Shown here: positions 1 to 9,536 of the stretch, piece after piece | Numbering within the stretch: the first letter of the stretch is position 1 | Layout of the letters: each line of letters begins with the position of its first letter | Assembly: GCA_012656075.1 (NCBI GenBank) | Contig: JAAKBF010000403.1 | Coordinates: 124,001 to 188,000, forward strand | Length of the DNA: 64,000 nucleotides | Direction: 5' to 3' | Source of the DNA: Phytophthora hibernalis | Lineage: Eukaryota > Oomycota > Peronosporomycetes > Peronosporales > Peronosporaceae | Notes under the pieces: generated by a model | Databases searched by the model: none | What the model saw: only the letters and a program-made list of their open reading frames with translations | What the model was told of the DNA's origin: nothing | Made by a program: the position numbers and the translations under genes

Positions 1-648
1 ACTAAAGCCTCTCACCCACCTCTCGGACAAGACGACGTGGATGTTGGTGGCCACGAAGGTGAAATACACACAGCAGATGCCCAGCTGCGTTCCAACCAGG
101 AACACGTCAATCAGCAGTTTCCCTTTGGGGCCCAGGATCTCCGCCCCACGTCTCCGAAGGACATGGGGCTTCTCGGCTCACCAGGTGCTTACACCTTAGC
201 AACAAGTCCATATTGTACACGGAAACGAGCGCCTGCACCCAACAAGTCACCACCTGAACCTGCAACGTATCAGTAGCCCACGTACCACGACCACAAACAG
301 CACAGGACCCGCGTAGATGCCCGTCTTGGAGAAGCCATTGGGCAGCGACATGGCGCCAGGCCCAATGTTCCCTTTGAGTAAATGCACCACCACTGCAGCC
401 ACTGAAATCCTCTCGGCCGCCTTCACGCTCCGCACTGCAGACGACGCGCCGCTCTCGGATCGCTTCTCTTTGGTGGCGTTTTGGGTCTTGGTTTGGCTCA
501 GCTGAGACTGAAGTCGCCCCAGCTCCAGCTCCAGTGTGGCTTCGTCGGACAGTGGCGAGTTGCTGGGGCTGGAACGATGTGGAGGGGACAGCGGAGGCCG
601 CCGCACGCAGGACGCCATCAGCGCCGCGTGCTCCGTCTCGCTACTCAT
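1..648 (-). CDS. Amino-acid permease, AAAP family (5' part; runs off left edge)
   Basis: N-terminal portion of a proton-coupled amino-acid transporter of the AAAP (Aa_trans) family. Exon 1 runs from the ATG at 648 to 286. After about 60 polar cytosolic residues it reads HLLKGNIGPGAMSLPNGF, the first-helix signature of the family, then the second helix begins. A ~53 bp intron (285-233, GTACGT...GCAG) leads to exon 2 (from 232), which reads VSVYNMDLLLRCKHLV. Farther on, in another frame, come GPKGKLLIDVFLVGTQLG and CCVYFTFVATNIHVV, a typical third helix. The two frames are separated by a stop and no intron of plausible size fits, so a one-base error or real break lies near 170-190. The gene continues beyond base 1. 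Substrate and membrane cannot be told. Family assignment is firm. Confidence 0.85.
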
Positions 649-803
649 GACGTTTTGTGGAGCTCTTGGCTAAATTGGAAGTGACGATAGTGAGTGCAAG
701 TGAGACGCGCAGAAACGCGGCGATAAGATAAAAATAGAAACTTCAGCTTTCGAATAACATGGCTACATCGGTTGCCTTTTGGTTCAACCTGTCATGGGTG
801 ACT

Positions 804-3444
804 TCACGGTACTGTCACTTTGAGCATGCTGAGCTCCTGTTTGAAGAGAGAAAGTCAGTGAATGCCTCTGCCGTTGTCAAGAGATATTGAGCGTACCAGG
901 TTCATGACGATGCGGTTCCAGGTCTCCATGTTCTTGACGAGGTGGCGCCACTGCGTCTCCGCGTTGTTACCACGCACTTGACGCAGTTCACTCTTCTCCT
1001 GCGCCACCTACAACAGTAGAATGTCAGTCTCCAGTTCAAAGCTTCCTTCCACTTACAGATTGACCTTACCATTTCGAGAAGAGGCGCGATGTCCTCCGAC
1101 AGACCATCGTCTAGAAACCACAAACACAACTCGTTAGAACTCACCACTACAGGAACGTACTGTACGCCATTCAGCTGCTCACCCCCTTCAGGCTCGGCCT
1201 TCTCCTGGCATGCCAAGTACGATAGCCTTTCGGCAAGGTGGTCGTAGAATTCGCCGCTCAGCTCGTCAATGCGCGTCTGCGGCGGGATCTTGACTTGCTC
1301 CTGGTTGGCTTGCAGGCCTTTGAAGCGAGTCTTCCGTGGTGCAGTCGTGGGCGAAGCGTGCCGACTGTTGCTGCTGCCGCTTCGCTCACCCAGCGAACTG
1401 CTGGATCCGCTTCGCGTTCGTGTGCGCCAAATCCTCGGAGTCGTTGGTGCCACCGACGGCGTGGTCGTGTCGGTAACGCTGCCAGAGGCAACGATTTCGT
1501 CTTCAAGCACCAACTCCCGCTTGTTCACCACATTGAAATCCACGTTGCGGCTGAATACGAGACCACGGTACGCATAGCGCCTTACACTTCTCAAACATTT
1601 CCACAGCGTAGTAAACGATGTCGCTAGAGATACCTACAGTATACAGATGACGTTCAGTCAGTAAACGAATTTGTTCACCATTTCCACATGACAAAGGTTT
1701 ACCTTGGACGAACCGATGTGGTACCTCTGGTTTGAAAACTCGATGAGCACGTGATGGACGTGCTCAGGGCCCATGTACGAGAGGATCAGTGTCTGGGCAT
1801 CCTTCCGGCGAAGTAAGAATGTACCCCGCTCTCGGCTCCTGCCGAATTCACCAAACGACAGTTAGTGAACAATCAGTCCTTCGGCTGACCACCCTATCAC
1901 CAATAAGACTTACTCCAAGAGAGCCTCGGCCTGCCCACGACTGATGCTGCCAGCGAAGAAATGCCACGCTTCCTTATCGTTGCGTCGGTCTCGCTCCGCC
2001 TTCTCCTCTTCTCTGCGCCTCTCAAGATCCTCTTCCTCCTTTTCACGTCTGCGAGTCTCAGCTGCAGCAGCGGCATCTTCCTCTTCATTGATCTGGCGCG
2101 AGCTCGAGAATGGGAACTGAAACTCCTCGACAGACTCCGCGTCATCGTCCGTCTCATCGTTGCCAAGAAGACTGCTGTTTGTGGCGCGCAAGTAGACGCC
2201 TTTGTCGTTCCCCAAAATCCAATTGCCACCGTATGTGGGGGCACGCTTGTCAGTTCGCAGTGCAGCAGCAACGTTTGCAGTCTCTTTCTTCTCTTCGCGT
2301 TCGTTTGGGTTCAGCTTCTCGTTAATCGGCATCATATTTCCATCTCGTGGCAGCGTCGTGATCGCTTTCGTAGGAATCCGTAACAATGAAGTCGAGAAAT
2401 GGTGCAGTGCATCGTCCGTCTGGATGATTTCCAATGGAGCTGGGTTGCCCGATGTCTCCAAAATTCCCTATATCAAACCGCAGCACACACATCAGCTTGC
2501 GTTACAGCACAACCTTCAGACACGATCTCACCCGTGGTCTCACCAACCGTGCAAGCCGGATATGCTCCGTGGCAATGCGATCCCTGCAAATGAACTCCAC
2601 CATCCGCTCCAGAGCCTCTCGAACCGCCGGGTTCTTCTCATTCTCGCCGAAGTTGGGCTTGCCTACCGTCCACATCCAGCCTTTATACCCTGCCGCCTGC
2701 CACCAAAGTCTCAGTTAGTTGTCCACAGCACAAAACCACAACCCCTTCAAAACCTGTGCGTATGCTGCGATGTCGTCACTAGTCATGACGCGTTTCTGCA
2801 ACAGGTCAGCCTTGTGCGAGATGAGGAAGCAGGGGGTCTCCTTAGGGGATATAAACTTGGACAGACAGTGTCTCCACTTGTCAATAGACGCGATGGAGCT
2901 CACGCGGTGCACGTTGAAGACGAAGAAGATGCCGTCCAGGTCCTCGCACAGTAGTGAGTGCAGCGATGACGCGCTGGCGTCCACCTCGGCGCTCGACACG
3001 TCCCAAATATGCAGCAGCAGCTCCTGGCCACGATGTTGATACGTCATGGAGCTCACGTCCACCCCAATAGTGGGCGAATACGTTGCTGGGTACGAACGCT
3101 GCATCCAGCGTCTCACGATGCTCGTTTTGCCCTGTACAGCATCAGAAAGGCGTCAAAAACAGGTGCAACCGACAGACAATCCTCTACTCTTCAATTTTCA
3201 CCACTGCGGAGCCTCCGACGAGCGCGATCTTGAGCTCAGGCGTCGGATCCAGTCCGTTCTCGGCGCGTAGCTTGGCCCAGCGGCCGAGCGACTCCTGAGA
3301 GACGCCTGCGCCACCTGCGATGCCTGAGGGACGTCGTGCGAAGAGAGAGGAGCTGGCTCCCTCTCCCAGGAACGTGGACGAGATCATCTTCATCCATTTG
3401 GACGTGGCGCTGTCCGCCGTCTCGGCGCGAGGAGCTCCTGCCAT
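804..3444 (-). CDS. Rab-like small GTPase fused to an SH2 domain
   Basis: Eight exons: 3444-3202, 3131-2754, 2696-2544, 2467-1914, 1838-1703, 1633-1070, 1007-897, 836-804. They join in phase to exactly 724 codons (723 residues) with no frameshift. Residues ~73-255 form a Ras-superfamily G domain: P-loop GGSAVGKTS (split by intron 1), switch I SPTIGVD, and G3 as WDVSSAE instead of WDTAGQE. G4 is HKAD rather than NKxD. Both look degenerate, as in RABL-type GTPases. A charged, Glu/Arg-rich coiled region follows (~residues 370-420). An SH2 domain lies at ~424-510: WHFFAGSISRGQAEALL, then GTFLLRRK carrying the phosphotyrosine-binding Arg, LSYMG, VHHVLIEF and YHIGSS. The C-terminal third is Ser/Thr/Arg-rich with a short coiled tail. 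It is divergent from the DNA ligase, 166 bp away. Expected role: phosphotyrosine-dependent membrane-traffic or signalling adaptor (inference). ATG 3444 is the first ATG; an upstream TTG is ignored. Confidence 0.85.
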
Positions 3445-3610
3445 GCTTGTCAACTGAAGATACAGTTGAAGAGGAGGCTGACGAACTCAAGAGCAGGTCG
3501 GGATTACAGTGTAAGAGCATCTTTGCTGAGTGATGGTTTTTGTATCTGAGTGATGGTAGCAGAGTGATGGTGGCTAAAAGTGGCTCTTCAACGTCAGTTG
3601 TCGATTTGCC

Positions 3611-5365
3611 ATGAGTCGGGTAGTGGTGTTCACGGGGACGTTGTCGCAGTCGCGTAAGGAGGCGAGCGCTGAGGCTGAGCGTCACGGATACGAGGTGGGT
3701 GCGCGTCTGTCCAAGACGTCGAGTTTCCTGGTCTGCGGGGCCAAAGTGGGCGCCAAGAAGACGCAAGAAGCGGTCAAGTTGGGCGTCGAGACGCTCTCGG
3801 AGCAGCAATGGAGAGAAAAACTCGCGGCTGAAGGATCAAAGACGCAAGTGCAAGAGCCAGAGGTGGCGGCTTCTCCACTGAAAGCAGCCGCTGGCAAGCG
3901 TAAAGCTCGTGAGGAGCCTGAGGTCGTCGTGTTCACGGGGACGTTGATGAAGCAGAGCAGGAAGCAGGCGATGGAAGAGGCGGAGGCGAGCGGCTTCCGA
4001 GTGCAACCGAGGATGAGCAAGACCACGACGTTCCTGGTGTGTGGGGAGAAGGCTGGGCAGAAGCTGAAGGAGGCAGAGAAGCTGTGCGTGACGGTGCTGA
4101 CGGAGAACCAATGGGAGCAGAAGATAGCGACGATGACGAGCCCTCCTGCTAGGACGAGTAAGAAACGATCGACTGACGAGGAGGGAGCACCTGCTGCTGA
4201 GACTTCAGGTGAACAAGAAGGTGAGCTCGAGTATGACGAAGAGACTGGGGCAGTGAACGGCGTGAAGCCCAAGCTGTTGCTTGTGGACGGGGCGTTTCAT
4301 GATGTAAAGAGCGCATCAGGCTCGACGTACATTGTGAAGCGCCTTGGGATGGTATACACGTGCAGTTGTCCGGCGTGGAGGAACCAGCGCCACCCTCCGA
4401 CCTCGCGGACGTGCAAGCACTTGAAGCAGCTTTTGGGTGATGCGTTTGAGACTAAACGTGCCCGTGGTTCAGCAACAGCTCCTCGCGGCACCGCGTCTGC
4501 TAGTGGCAGCTCGAGAGCTGTTTTGAAAACGACGGCGCCCAAAGTACTTCTGGCTAAGAAATGGGAGCGCGAAAAGGACGACCCGGTGGGCTGGTGGATT
4601 AGCGAGAAGCTGGACGGTGTACGCGCATTTTGGGACTCCTCCAAGAAGATCTTCTTGTCGCGCTTGGGTAACGAGTACCCAGCGCCTAGCTGGTTTACTG
4701 ACAGGTTTCCGGACGACGTGGATCTGGACGGTGAGCTCTTCGGAGGACGGGGTGCGTTCCGGTTCACAGTTGGCATTGCCAAGACGCAGGGCTCCAAGGA
4801 ATGGGAGAAGATCGTGTACAAGGTCTTCGACGCCCCAAGCCTCAAGTCAAAAAAATTTGAGGAGCGCATGAAGCACGCCGAAGGTGTGGTGGAGAAGGCT
4901 TCGTCCAAGTACATCGAGTGGGTAGAGCACACCAAATGCAAGTCGCTGGGGCACCTGGACGAAGTGTTCAACGAGATCGAGAAACTCGGCGGTGAAGGGC
5001 TCATGATTCGTGAGCCGGGCAGCAAGTACGCGCAAGGTCGGTCCTCGTCGCTGCTGAAGATCAAGAGCTTCCACGACGGCGAGGCGGAGGTGCTGGCGTA
5101 CGAAGACGGCAAAGGCAAGTACGTGGGTATGGTGGGGGCTCTGCGCTGCCGCATGGCCAGTGGCAAGATGTTCAAGGTAGCCAGTGGTTTGTCGGACGCG
5201 CAGCGCGACAAGCCGCCAGCTATCGGTAGTATCATCGTGTACAAGTGCCAAGAGCTCACGAACGACGGTATCCCACGCTTCCCCGTGTTCGTGGGCATTG
5301 CCGCCGATAAAACGTGCCCCAAAGACCCGGTCATCGCCAATGCTGTTGGGCGGGACGCCAAGTGA
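3611..5365 (+). CDS. ATP-dependent DNA ligase with two BRCT domains and a SWIM-type zinc finger
   Basis: Single exon, 584 residues. Two N-terminal BRCT repeats (~1-70 and ~100-170) share the pattern VVFTGTL...SKTSSFLVCG. A linker is followed by a SWIM-like zinc motif (~235-280), CSCPAW...RTCKHL, that is CxC-x15-CxH. The C-terminal half is a compact ligase of the bacterial/viral type: nucleotidyl motif SEKLDGVRA (adenylated Lys), motif III DGELFGG, motif IV EGLMIR, motif V LLKIKSF, and a small OB fold ending near 560. It joins nicks using ATP. BRCT and SWIM modules suggest targeting to damage or to other proteins. The short catalytic core without the large DNA-binding domain of LIG1/3/4 points to a bacterial or viral origin (inference). 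Nucleus or mitochondrion cannot be decided; no clear presequence is seen. It shares a ~166 bp divergent promoter with the GTPase-SH2 gene. No frame breaks. Confidence 0.9.
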   Translation: MSRVVVFTGTLSQSRKEASAEAERHGYEVGARLSKTSSFLVCGAKVGAKKTQEAVKLGVETLSEQQWREKLAAEGSKTQVQEPEVAASPLKAAAGKRKAREEPEVVVFTGTLMKQSRKQAMEEAEASGFRVQPRMSKTTTFLVCGEKAGQKLKEAEKLCVTVLTENQWEQKIATMTSPPARTSKKRSTDEEGAPAAETSGEQEGELEYDEETGAVNGVKPKLLLVDGAFHDVKSASGSTYIVKRLGMVYTCSCPAWRNQRHPPTSRTCKHLKQLLGDAFETKRARGSATAPRGTASASGSSRAVLKTTAPKVLLAKKWEREKDDPVGWWISEKLDGVRAFWDSSKKIFLSRLGNEYPAPSWFTDRFPDDVDLDGELFGGRGAFRFTVGIAKTQGSKEWEKIVYKVFDAPSLKSKKFEERMKHAEGVVEKASSKYIEWVEHTKCKSLGHLDEVFNEIEKLGGEGLMIREPGSKYAQGRSSSLLKIKSFHDGEAEVLAYEDGKGKYVGMVGALRCRMASGKMFKVASGLSDAQRDKPPAIGSIIVYKCQELTNDGIPRFPVFVGIAADKTCPKDPVIANAVGRDAK

Positions 5366-5606
5366 GATAGCAGAATACACGTAATAGATAAGGATACCTG
5401 TACCATTGATACAGGGCACTTCAACTTCGGACTGAACTCTTTCAACAACGTTCGATCACCCGAACCAGTAGCATATTTAATCGAGAGTTATTAATTGTCC
5501 ACGTTTTACACAACATATCTATTGTAAGCGTGGTGATAATACACTCATCATTTGCTCACAACATATTAAATATCAGAATCTCCGCGTCCTTTCCCTCTGC
5601 CATGCG

Positions 5607-5621
5607 TCACTTTTCCAATTA
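5607..5621 (+). promoter_or_regulatory. Candidate oomycete initiator plus flanking element
   Basis: TCACTTTTCCAATTA lies 5 bp upstream of the ATG at 5627. It matches the known oomycete core promoter layout (initiator TCAYTTYY followed by a CAWTT flanking element). The transcription start is inferred from the pattern only. Confidence 0.4.
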
Positions 5622-5626
5622 ATCAA

Positions 5627-6829
5627 ATGAGGCGCGGCCGCTCCAGTTCGGACGCCGGCGGCGTGTTCTTCCGCGTGCCGTGTGCGCTGCTGGTGGAGTT
5701 CCTGGACCTGCGCGGGTCCATCAACCTGCTGAACGCGAGTCGCTGGCTGCGCTACGACCACGTGCTGACGGCCACGGCCCTGGAGAAGACCCGCTACGCG
5801 CAGCACTTCCACCAGAAATGTGCCGCCGACTGGTGGCACCTCACGCCCGCGTGGAAGGCGGACGGTCGACTGGTGGAGAGCGACTGGGACGACGTCGAGG
5901 AGCAGGAACAGGAGCCGACGCCCGACATCTGGGAGGACTGCCACGTGCGCACGGCCGCGGGCAAGGAGCTCACACACTGGAAGGACACGGTGCGGGACAC
6001 GCCCCAGTGGCAGCACGTGCCGCTGCTGTCCATCATCGACTTTATGGTGTGCAAACTACTGCCACAGAGCTACATCTCGTTCAAATACGCAGCTACAGTG
6101 TACACAGCCAGACCCGTGATCGTCCGACTGCATCCGCCCGAGCGGAGGAACGACGGACAGGACGCCACGGACCAGGACGTCGCGCGCAGGATCAGTGAGG
6201 CTCTCGCAGGACAGAACGGCAAGTTGACGTCGCTCTTTGGCCTCCATTGGGAGAACATGCATGTGGATCCAGATACAGGTACGGTGACGTGTGCAGTCTG
6301 CCAGCTGTACGAGCACGAGGTGGACAAGTACCAGGCCAAAGTTGCCCACATGGTGAGTGAGTGGAGAGAAGCAGTGAAGAAGGAGCTGCCAGGCTGGAAG
6401 GAGAAGGGCATGCACCAGATGGAGATCGACCGACGCACCTACGAGATGCGAGAGGACATGATCCCGTACAACGGCTTCTTCACGTCCAACGTCGCGCGTC
6501 GCCACGGAGATATCATTATCCGCCATATTTGCTCCTACTGGACGACGTTGGGCCATCTCAAGATCAACACACTCGAGTATAATGACGCCTCGCAGCTTGT
6601 GGCGGCGTTGACATCAGACATCAGGAAGCAGTGTCAGCATTTCTCCAAGATCAAGCAGGCCATGATTGACGCGTTCCCGCGTGTAGCAAGGATCCGATAC
6701 GAAGTAGACGAACCGGAAGCGCCACCATCGACAAATTTGTGGCACGAAGCGGCTGTCACCGAGCTGGTCGCTGGAGTGTCGCCGTCCGGATTTCTTTGCG
6801 GCATGTTGTTCATTGAGAAAAGCGTCTGA
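5627..6829 (+). CDS. Hypothetical protein, possible F-box-like N-terminus
   Basis: Single-exon ORF of 400 residues with uniform coding composition and an initiator-like sequence just upstream. The N-terminus (FFRVPCALLVEFLDLRGSI) resembles the first helix of an F-box, followed by NASRWLRYDH, but the match is weak. The rest is Trp- and acid-rich (DWDDVEEQEQE) and looks mostly helical; I see no catalytic motif, membrane span or Cys cluster beyond TCAVCQLYEHE. I do not recognise the family. It lies tail to tail with ACR3, 485 bp apart. It could be an F-box adaptor with a lineage-specific C-terminus, but that is a guess. Confidence 0.7.
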   Translation: MRRGRSSSDAGGVFFRVPCALLVEFLDLRGSINLLNASRWLRYDHVLTATALEKTRYAQHFHQKCAADWWHLTPAWKADGRLVESDWDDVEEQEQEPTPDIWEDCHVRTAAGKELTHWKDTVRDTPQWQHVPLLSIIDFMVCKLLPQSYISFKYAATVYTARPVIVRLHPPERRNDGQDATDQDVARRISEALAGQNGKLTSLFGLHWENMHVDPDTGTVTCAVCQLYEHEVDKYQAKVAHMVSEWREAVKKELPGWKEKGMHQMEIDRRTYEMREDMIPYNGFFTSNVARRHGDIIIRHICSYWTTLGHLKINTLEYNDASQLVAALTSDIRKQCQHFSKIKQAMIDAFPRVARIRYEVDEPEAPPSTNLWHEAAVTELVAGVSPSGFLCGMLFIEKSV

Positions 6830-7314
6830 GCGTGGGTGCATCGACAAGCGGGTGTAAAGGGGTCAAATCGAAGTGATACACTGGACACGTTTCAGAGTGT
6901 CTGGTGAGCTAACGTCTCTGCATAGTGGTCAAGCAACCTTCGGGAGTTATGCGTATCGCTGAAATGCAGGCTGTCTCGTCAACGGAGTTCCTTTTCACTA
7001 CCCTAAAGTGCCAAGATCAGAGACTCAACACAGACTATGGTGTTTTGCGACAACAGTGCTGCATTTAAACAGTGCTAGATCATGAGCCCCATGAGAATAT
7101 TCATTTCTTATTTTTCTGTTTCTGTTCGATATTCGTGGGTCGTTGTGGTTGAGGTTGTCGTTGTGCTTCAAAAGAAGAAGAAAAAGGTATGTCTTTTTGG
7201 TCAGTTCGTGTCAATCAATCTGCACACAGCAGTAACACCGTCCACACCTTCCGTGTCACAAACTATAATGCATGTATCCCCCAATGTACCGATAAAGCAA
7301 CGTCACGTATTGGC
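6830..7314. other. Intergenic, convergent gene ends
   Basis: Lies between the stops of the 400-residue protein and ACR3. It contains a short purine tract (AAGAAGAAGAAAAAGG near 7172-7187) and one weak ORF rich in low-complexity Val. I see no gene, RNA or repeat that can be supported. Confidence 0.5.
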
Positions 7315-8481
7315 CTACAACTCCGACTTCTTCGTGTAGACACCTGCTGCACTGTGGTCGGTCTCGCTTTCCATCGCGTTCATCAAAGCCGCGTCGTCCG
7401 CTGCCTTGGCCGTGAACAGCGTTTTGCGGAACCAGAACGCCATGTACACGAGCGCCAGCATCGTGGGGATCTCGATGAGTGCACCCACGACACTCATCAG
7501 TGCCGGATCCGACTTGAGTCCGAACGATGCGATGGCCACCGCCAGGGCCAGCTCGAAGTTGTTGCTGGCCGCCGTGAACGAAAGCGCCACGGCCTGTTCG
7601 TACGTCGCTCCAAGCCACCAGCTCATGAGGAAGGACACGATGAACATGAACATGAAGTAGATGAGCAGCGGCACCGCGGCGTAGATGACCTTGTCCAGGT
7701 TGGACGAGATGCGCGTGCTCTGCGAAGCGAAGAGCACGACAATCGTGAAGAGCAGTGCGATGAGTGTGAGCACGCCGATGCGTGGCGTGAACTTGTTGAA
7801 GTACCAGGTATCGCCCTTGGTCTTGGTCAGTGTGAACCACGTGAGCAGCGCCGCCACGAAAGGTGCCCCCATGTAGATGCCGACGTTCTTGGCCACTTCG
7901 CCCATAGCGACATGGATCTCGGTGCTTGAGTCGATTCCCAAGTGGCTCGGCAGGTCGTTGATGAACAAACCTGCGTATGGTGAGTAGAGACCCATGGTGA
8001 GCACCGAGTTGATGGCCACGATGGCGGCGCAGTACTCGGCGTCTCCACCCGCGAGGCTGTTCCAGACCACGACCATGGCGATGCAGCGCGCGCAGCCAAC
8101 GAGACTGAGCCCCGTCATGTAGCCCACATCATCACTGAAGAAAGCCGAGGACAGGAAGAACATGACGAAGGGCCCGAGCACCCAGTTCTGCACCGTCGTG
8201 AGCAGCAGCAGACGCCAATCAGCGAAGATGCGGTGCACGAGGTTCCAGCGCACTTTGGCCAGTGGTGGGTACATCATGACGAGCAGTCCGACAGCCACAA
8301 GCACATTGGTGCTGCCCACAGTAGTGTCGTCAATAGCATCTTGAATAGCATTGATCTGGCCCAGCCCGAGTCCAACACCGGCCGCCAGCAGGATCCAGAG
8401 AGTGAGGAAGCGGTCCAAGAAGGACAAGTCCTTGATGACGCTGGTTGGGGTATCGGTCAGAGGTTGCTGCAGCTCTGACAT
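7315..8481 (-). CDS. ACR3: Arsenite efflux transporter ACR3
   Basis: Single exon of 388 residues from the ATG at 8481; a non-ATG extension upstream is ignored. It encodes a BASS-superfamily arsenite permease of the ACR3 type with about ten membrane helices. Diagnostic pieces: LLVMMYPPLAKVRW after the second helix and GCARCIAMVVVWNSLA with the conserved Cys needed for As(III) transport in studied ACR3 proteins. AINSVLTMGLYSPYAGLF and FTAASNNFELALAVA, the unwound-helix crossing motif, are also present. It exports As(OH)3, and possibly antimonite, across the plasma or vacuolar membrane. No frame breaks. It is divergent, 188 bp, from a Cys/His-repeat protein, so they may share control (inference). 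Family assignment is firm. Confidence 0.93.
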   Translation of the reverse strand: MSELQQPLTDTPTSVIKDLSFLDRFLTLWILLAAGVGLGLGQINAIQDAIDDTTVGSTNVLVAVGLLVMMYPPLAKVRWNLVHRIFADWRLLLLTTVQNWVLGPFVMFFLSSAFFSDDVGYMTGLSLVGCARCIAMVVVWNSLAGGDAEYCAAIVAINSVLTMGLYSPYAGLFINDLPSHLGIDSSTEIHVAMGEVAKNVGIYMGAPFVAALLTWFTLTKTKGDTWYFNKFTPRIGVLTLIALLFTIVVLFASQSTRISSNLDKVIYAAVPLLIYFMFMFIVSFLMSWWLGATYEQAVALSFTAASNNFELALAVAIASFGLKSDPALMSVVGALIEIPTMLALVYMAFWFRKTLFTAKAADDAALMNAMESETDHSAAGVYTKKSEL

Positions 8482-8669
8482 TGGTCTTGTCTTGGAATGG
8501 TGTGTGGGGTTCGCGTCAAATTGACGAGTGGCACCGCATGACGCACGAAAAGACAATGACGACCAGCGAAAGAGGACCACTTCCTTTGAGAACGCATATT
8601 ATAAGGGAACAAGGTCCTTCAACAATTCATAATAAACCTGCGCAACCTAATAACTCTACACTTTCCAAA

Positions 8670-9284
8670 ATGTCGACCCGCAAGCGAGAGTGCAGCGTGG
8701 CCGACTGCACCAAGGGCGTACGCTCCAAGGGCCTGTGCAAGGCGCACGGCGGTGGCAAGCGCTGCATGGTGGACGGCTGCGAGAAGAGCGGCCAGTCTAT
8801 GGGTTTGTGCATCCGCCACGGCGGCGGCAAGCGCTGTACGCAGCCAGGCTGCCCCAAGTCGGCCCAGTCCAACGGCCTCTGCAAGGCTCACGGCGGCGGA
8901 TTGCGTTGCCAGATTCCTGGATGTCCCAAGAGCAGTCAGGGCAGAGGATTCTGCAGAGCTCATGGCGGTGGACGCAGGTGTGAGGAGGAAGGATGCGTCA
9001 TGGGAGCCCAACGCGGCGGCTTCTGCGCCAGACACGGCGGCAACCGACGCTGCCGGCATCCAGACTGCGCCAAACTCGACCGCGGAGGAGGTTTCTGTGC
9101 CGAACACGGCGGTGGTAAACGCTGCGACCATCCGAGCTGTGACAGGCCCTCGCGCAAGCACGGCAAGTGCTACGACCACGCGAAATACGCCACTCAGGAC
9201 GTTGCCTCTATGCCTCTGGATATGGTGGAGATGCAGCAGGTTACGATGCCAGCGTACGACTTGGGGGAGATTGCACGTTGTTGA
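8670..9284 (+). CDS. Cys/His-repeat zinc-binding protein (WRKY19-like repeats)
   Basis: 204 residues, single exon. It is built from seven to eight tandem repeats of ~24 residues with consensus C-x4-C-x5-7-GxCxxHGGGKRC, for example KGLCKAHGGGKRC and NGLCKAHGGGLRC. Each repeat offers three Cys and one His, so most likely each binds a zinc ion. Such repeats are common in oomycete proteomes, where they are often labelled 'WRKY transcription factor 19-like' because of similarity to one plant protein; no WRKY domain is present here. The last ~35 residues are unrelated and acidic (MPLDMVEMQQVTMP). The ATG at 8670 is chosen because the repeats start four residues later; the open frame continues upstream only as read-through. 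A nuclear or nucleic-acid role is plausible but unproven. Confidence 0.85.
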   Translation: MSTRKRECSVADCTKGVRSKGLCKAHGGGKRCMVDGCEKSGQSMGLCIRHGGGKRCTQPGCPKSAQSNGLCKAHGGGLRCQIPGCPKSSQGRGFCRAHGGGRRCEEEGCVMGAQRGGFCARHGGNRRCRHPDCAKLDRGGGFCAEHGGGKRCDHPSCDRPSRKHGKCYDHAKYATQDVASMPLDMVEMQQVTMPAYDLGEIARC

Positions 9285-9536
9285 GCAAGGAAAACCCCGT
9301 GGATTACAGGCTGGTGAATCGGGGTTCTCACTCCGACCTGCTTTGCAAGTGGCACCGGTTGGTTTTCATCCTACTACAATGAGAATGAAGGACATGAGGA
9401 ACGCGGACGAGCAGAATGTTTAAGGCCACCCGATGACGGAGCAGTACTATTTCTAGGCGCTGTTCGCAAGGGCTGCGATCCCCGCGTAACATTGTCTAGG
9501 CTTGTTGGCCACTATCAATTCAATTTCAGCGATGCT

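Noticed and set aside
7082..7339. 85-residue plus-strand ORF over the ACR3 3' end
   Set aside because: Low-complexity and antisense to ACR3's terminal codons; no motif or start support.
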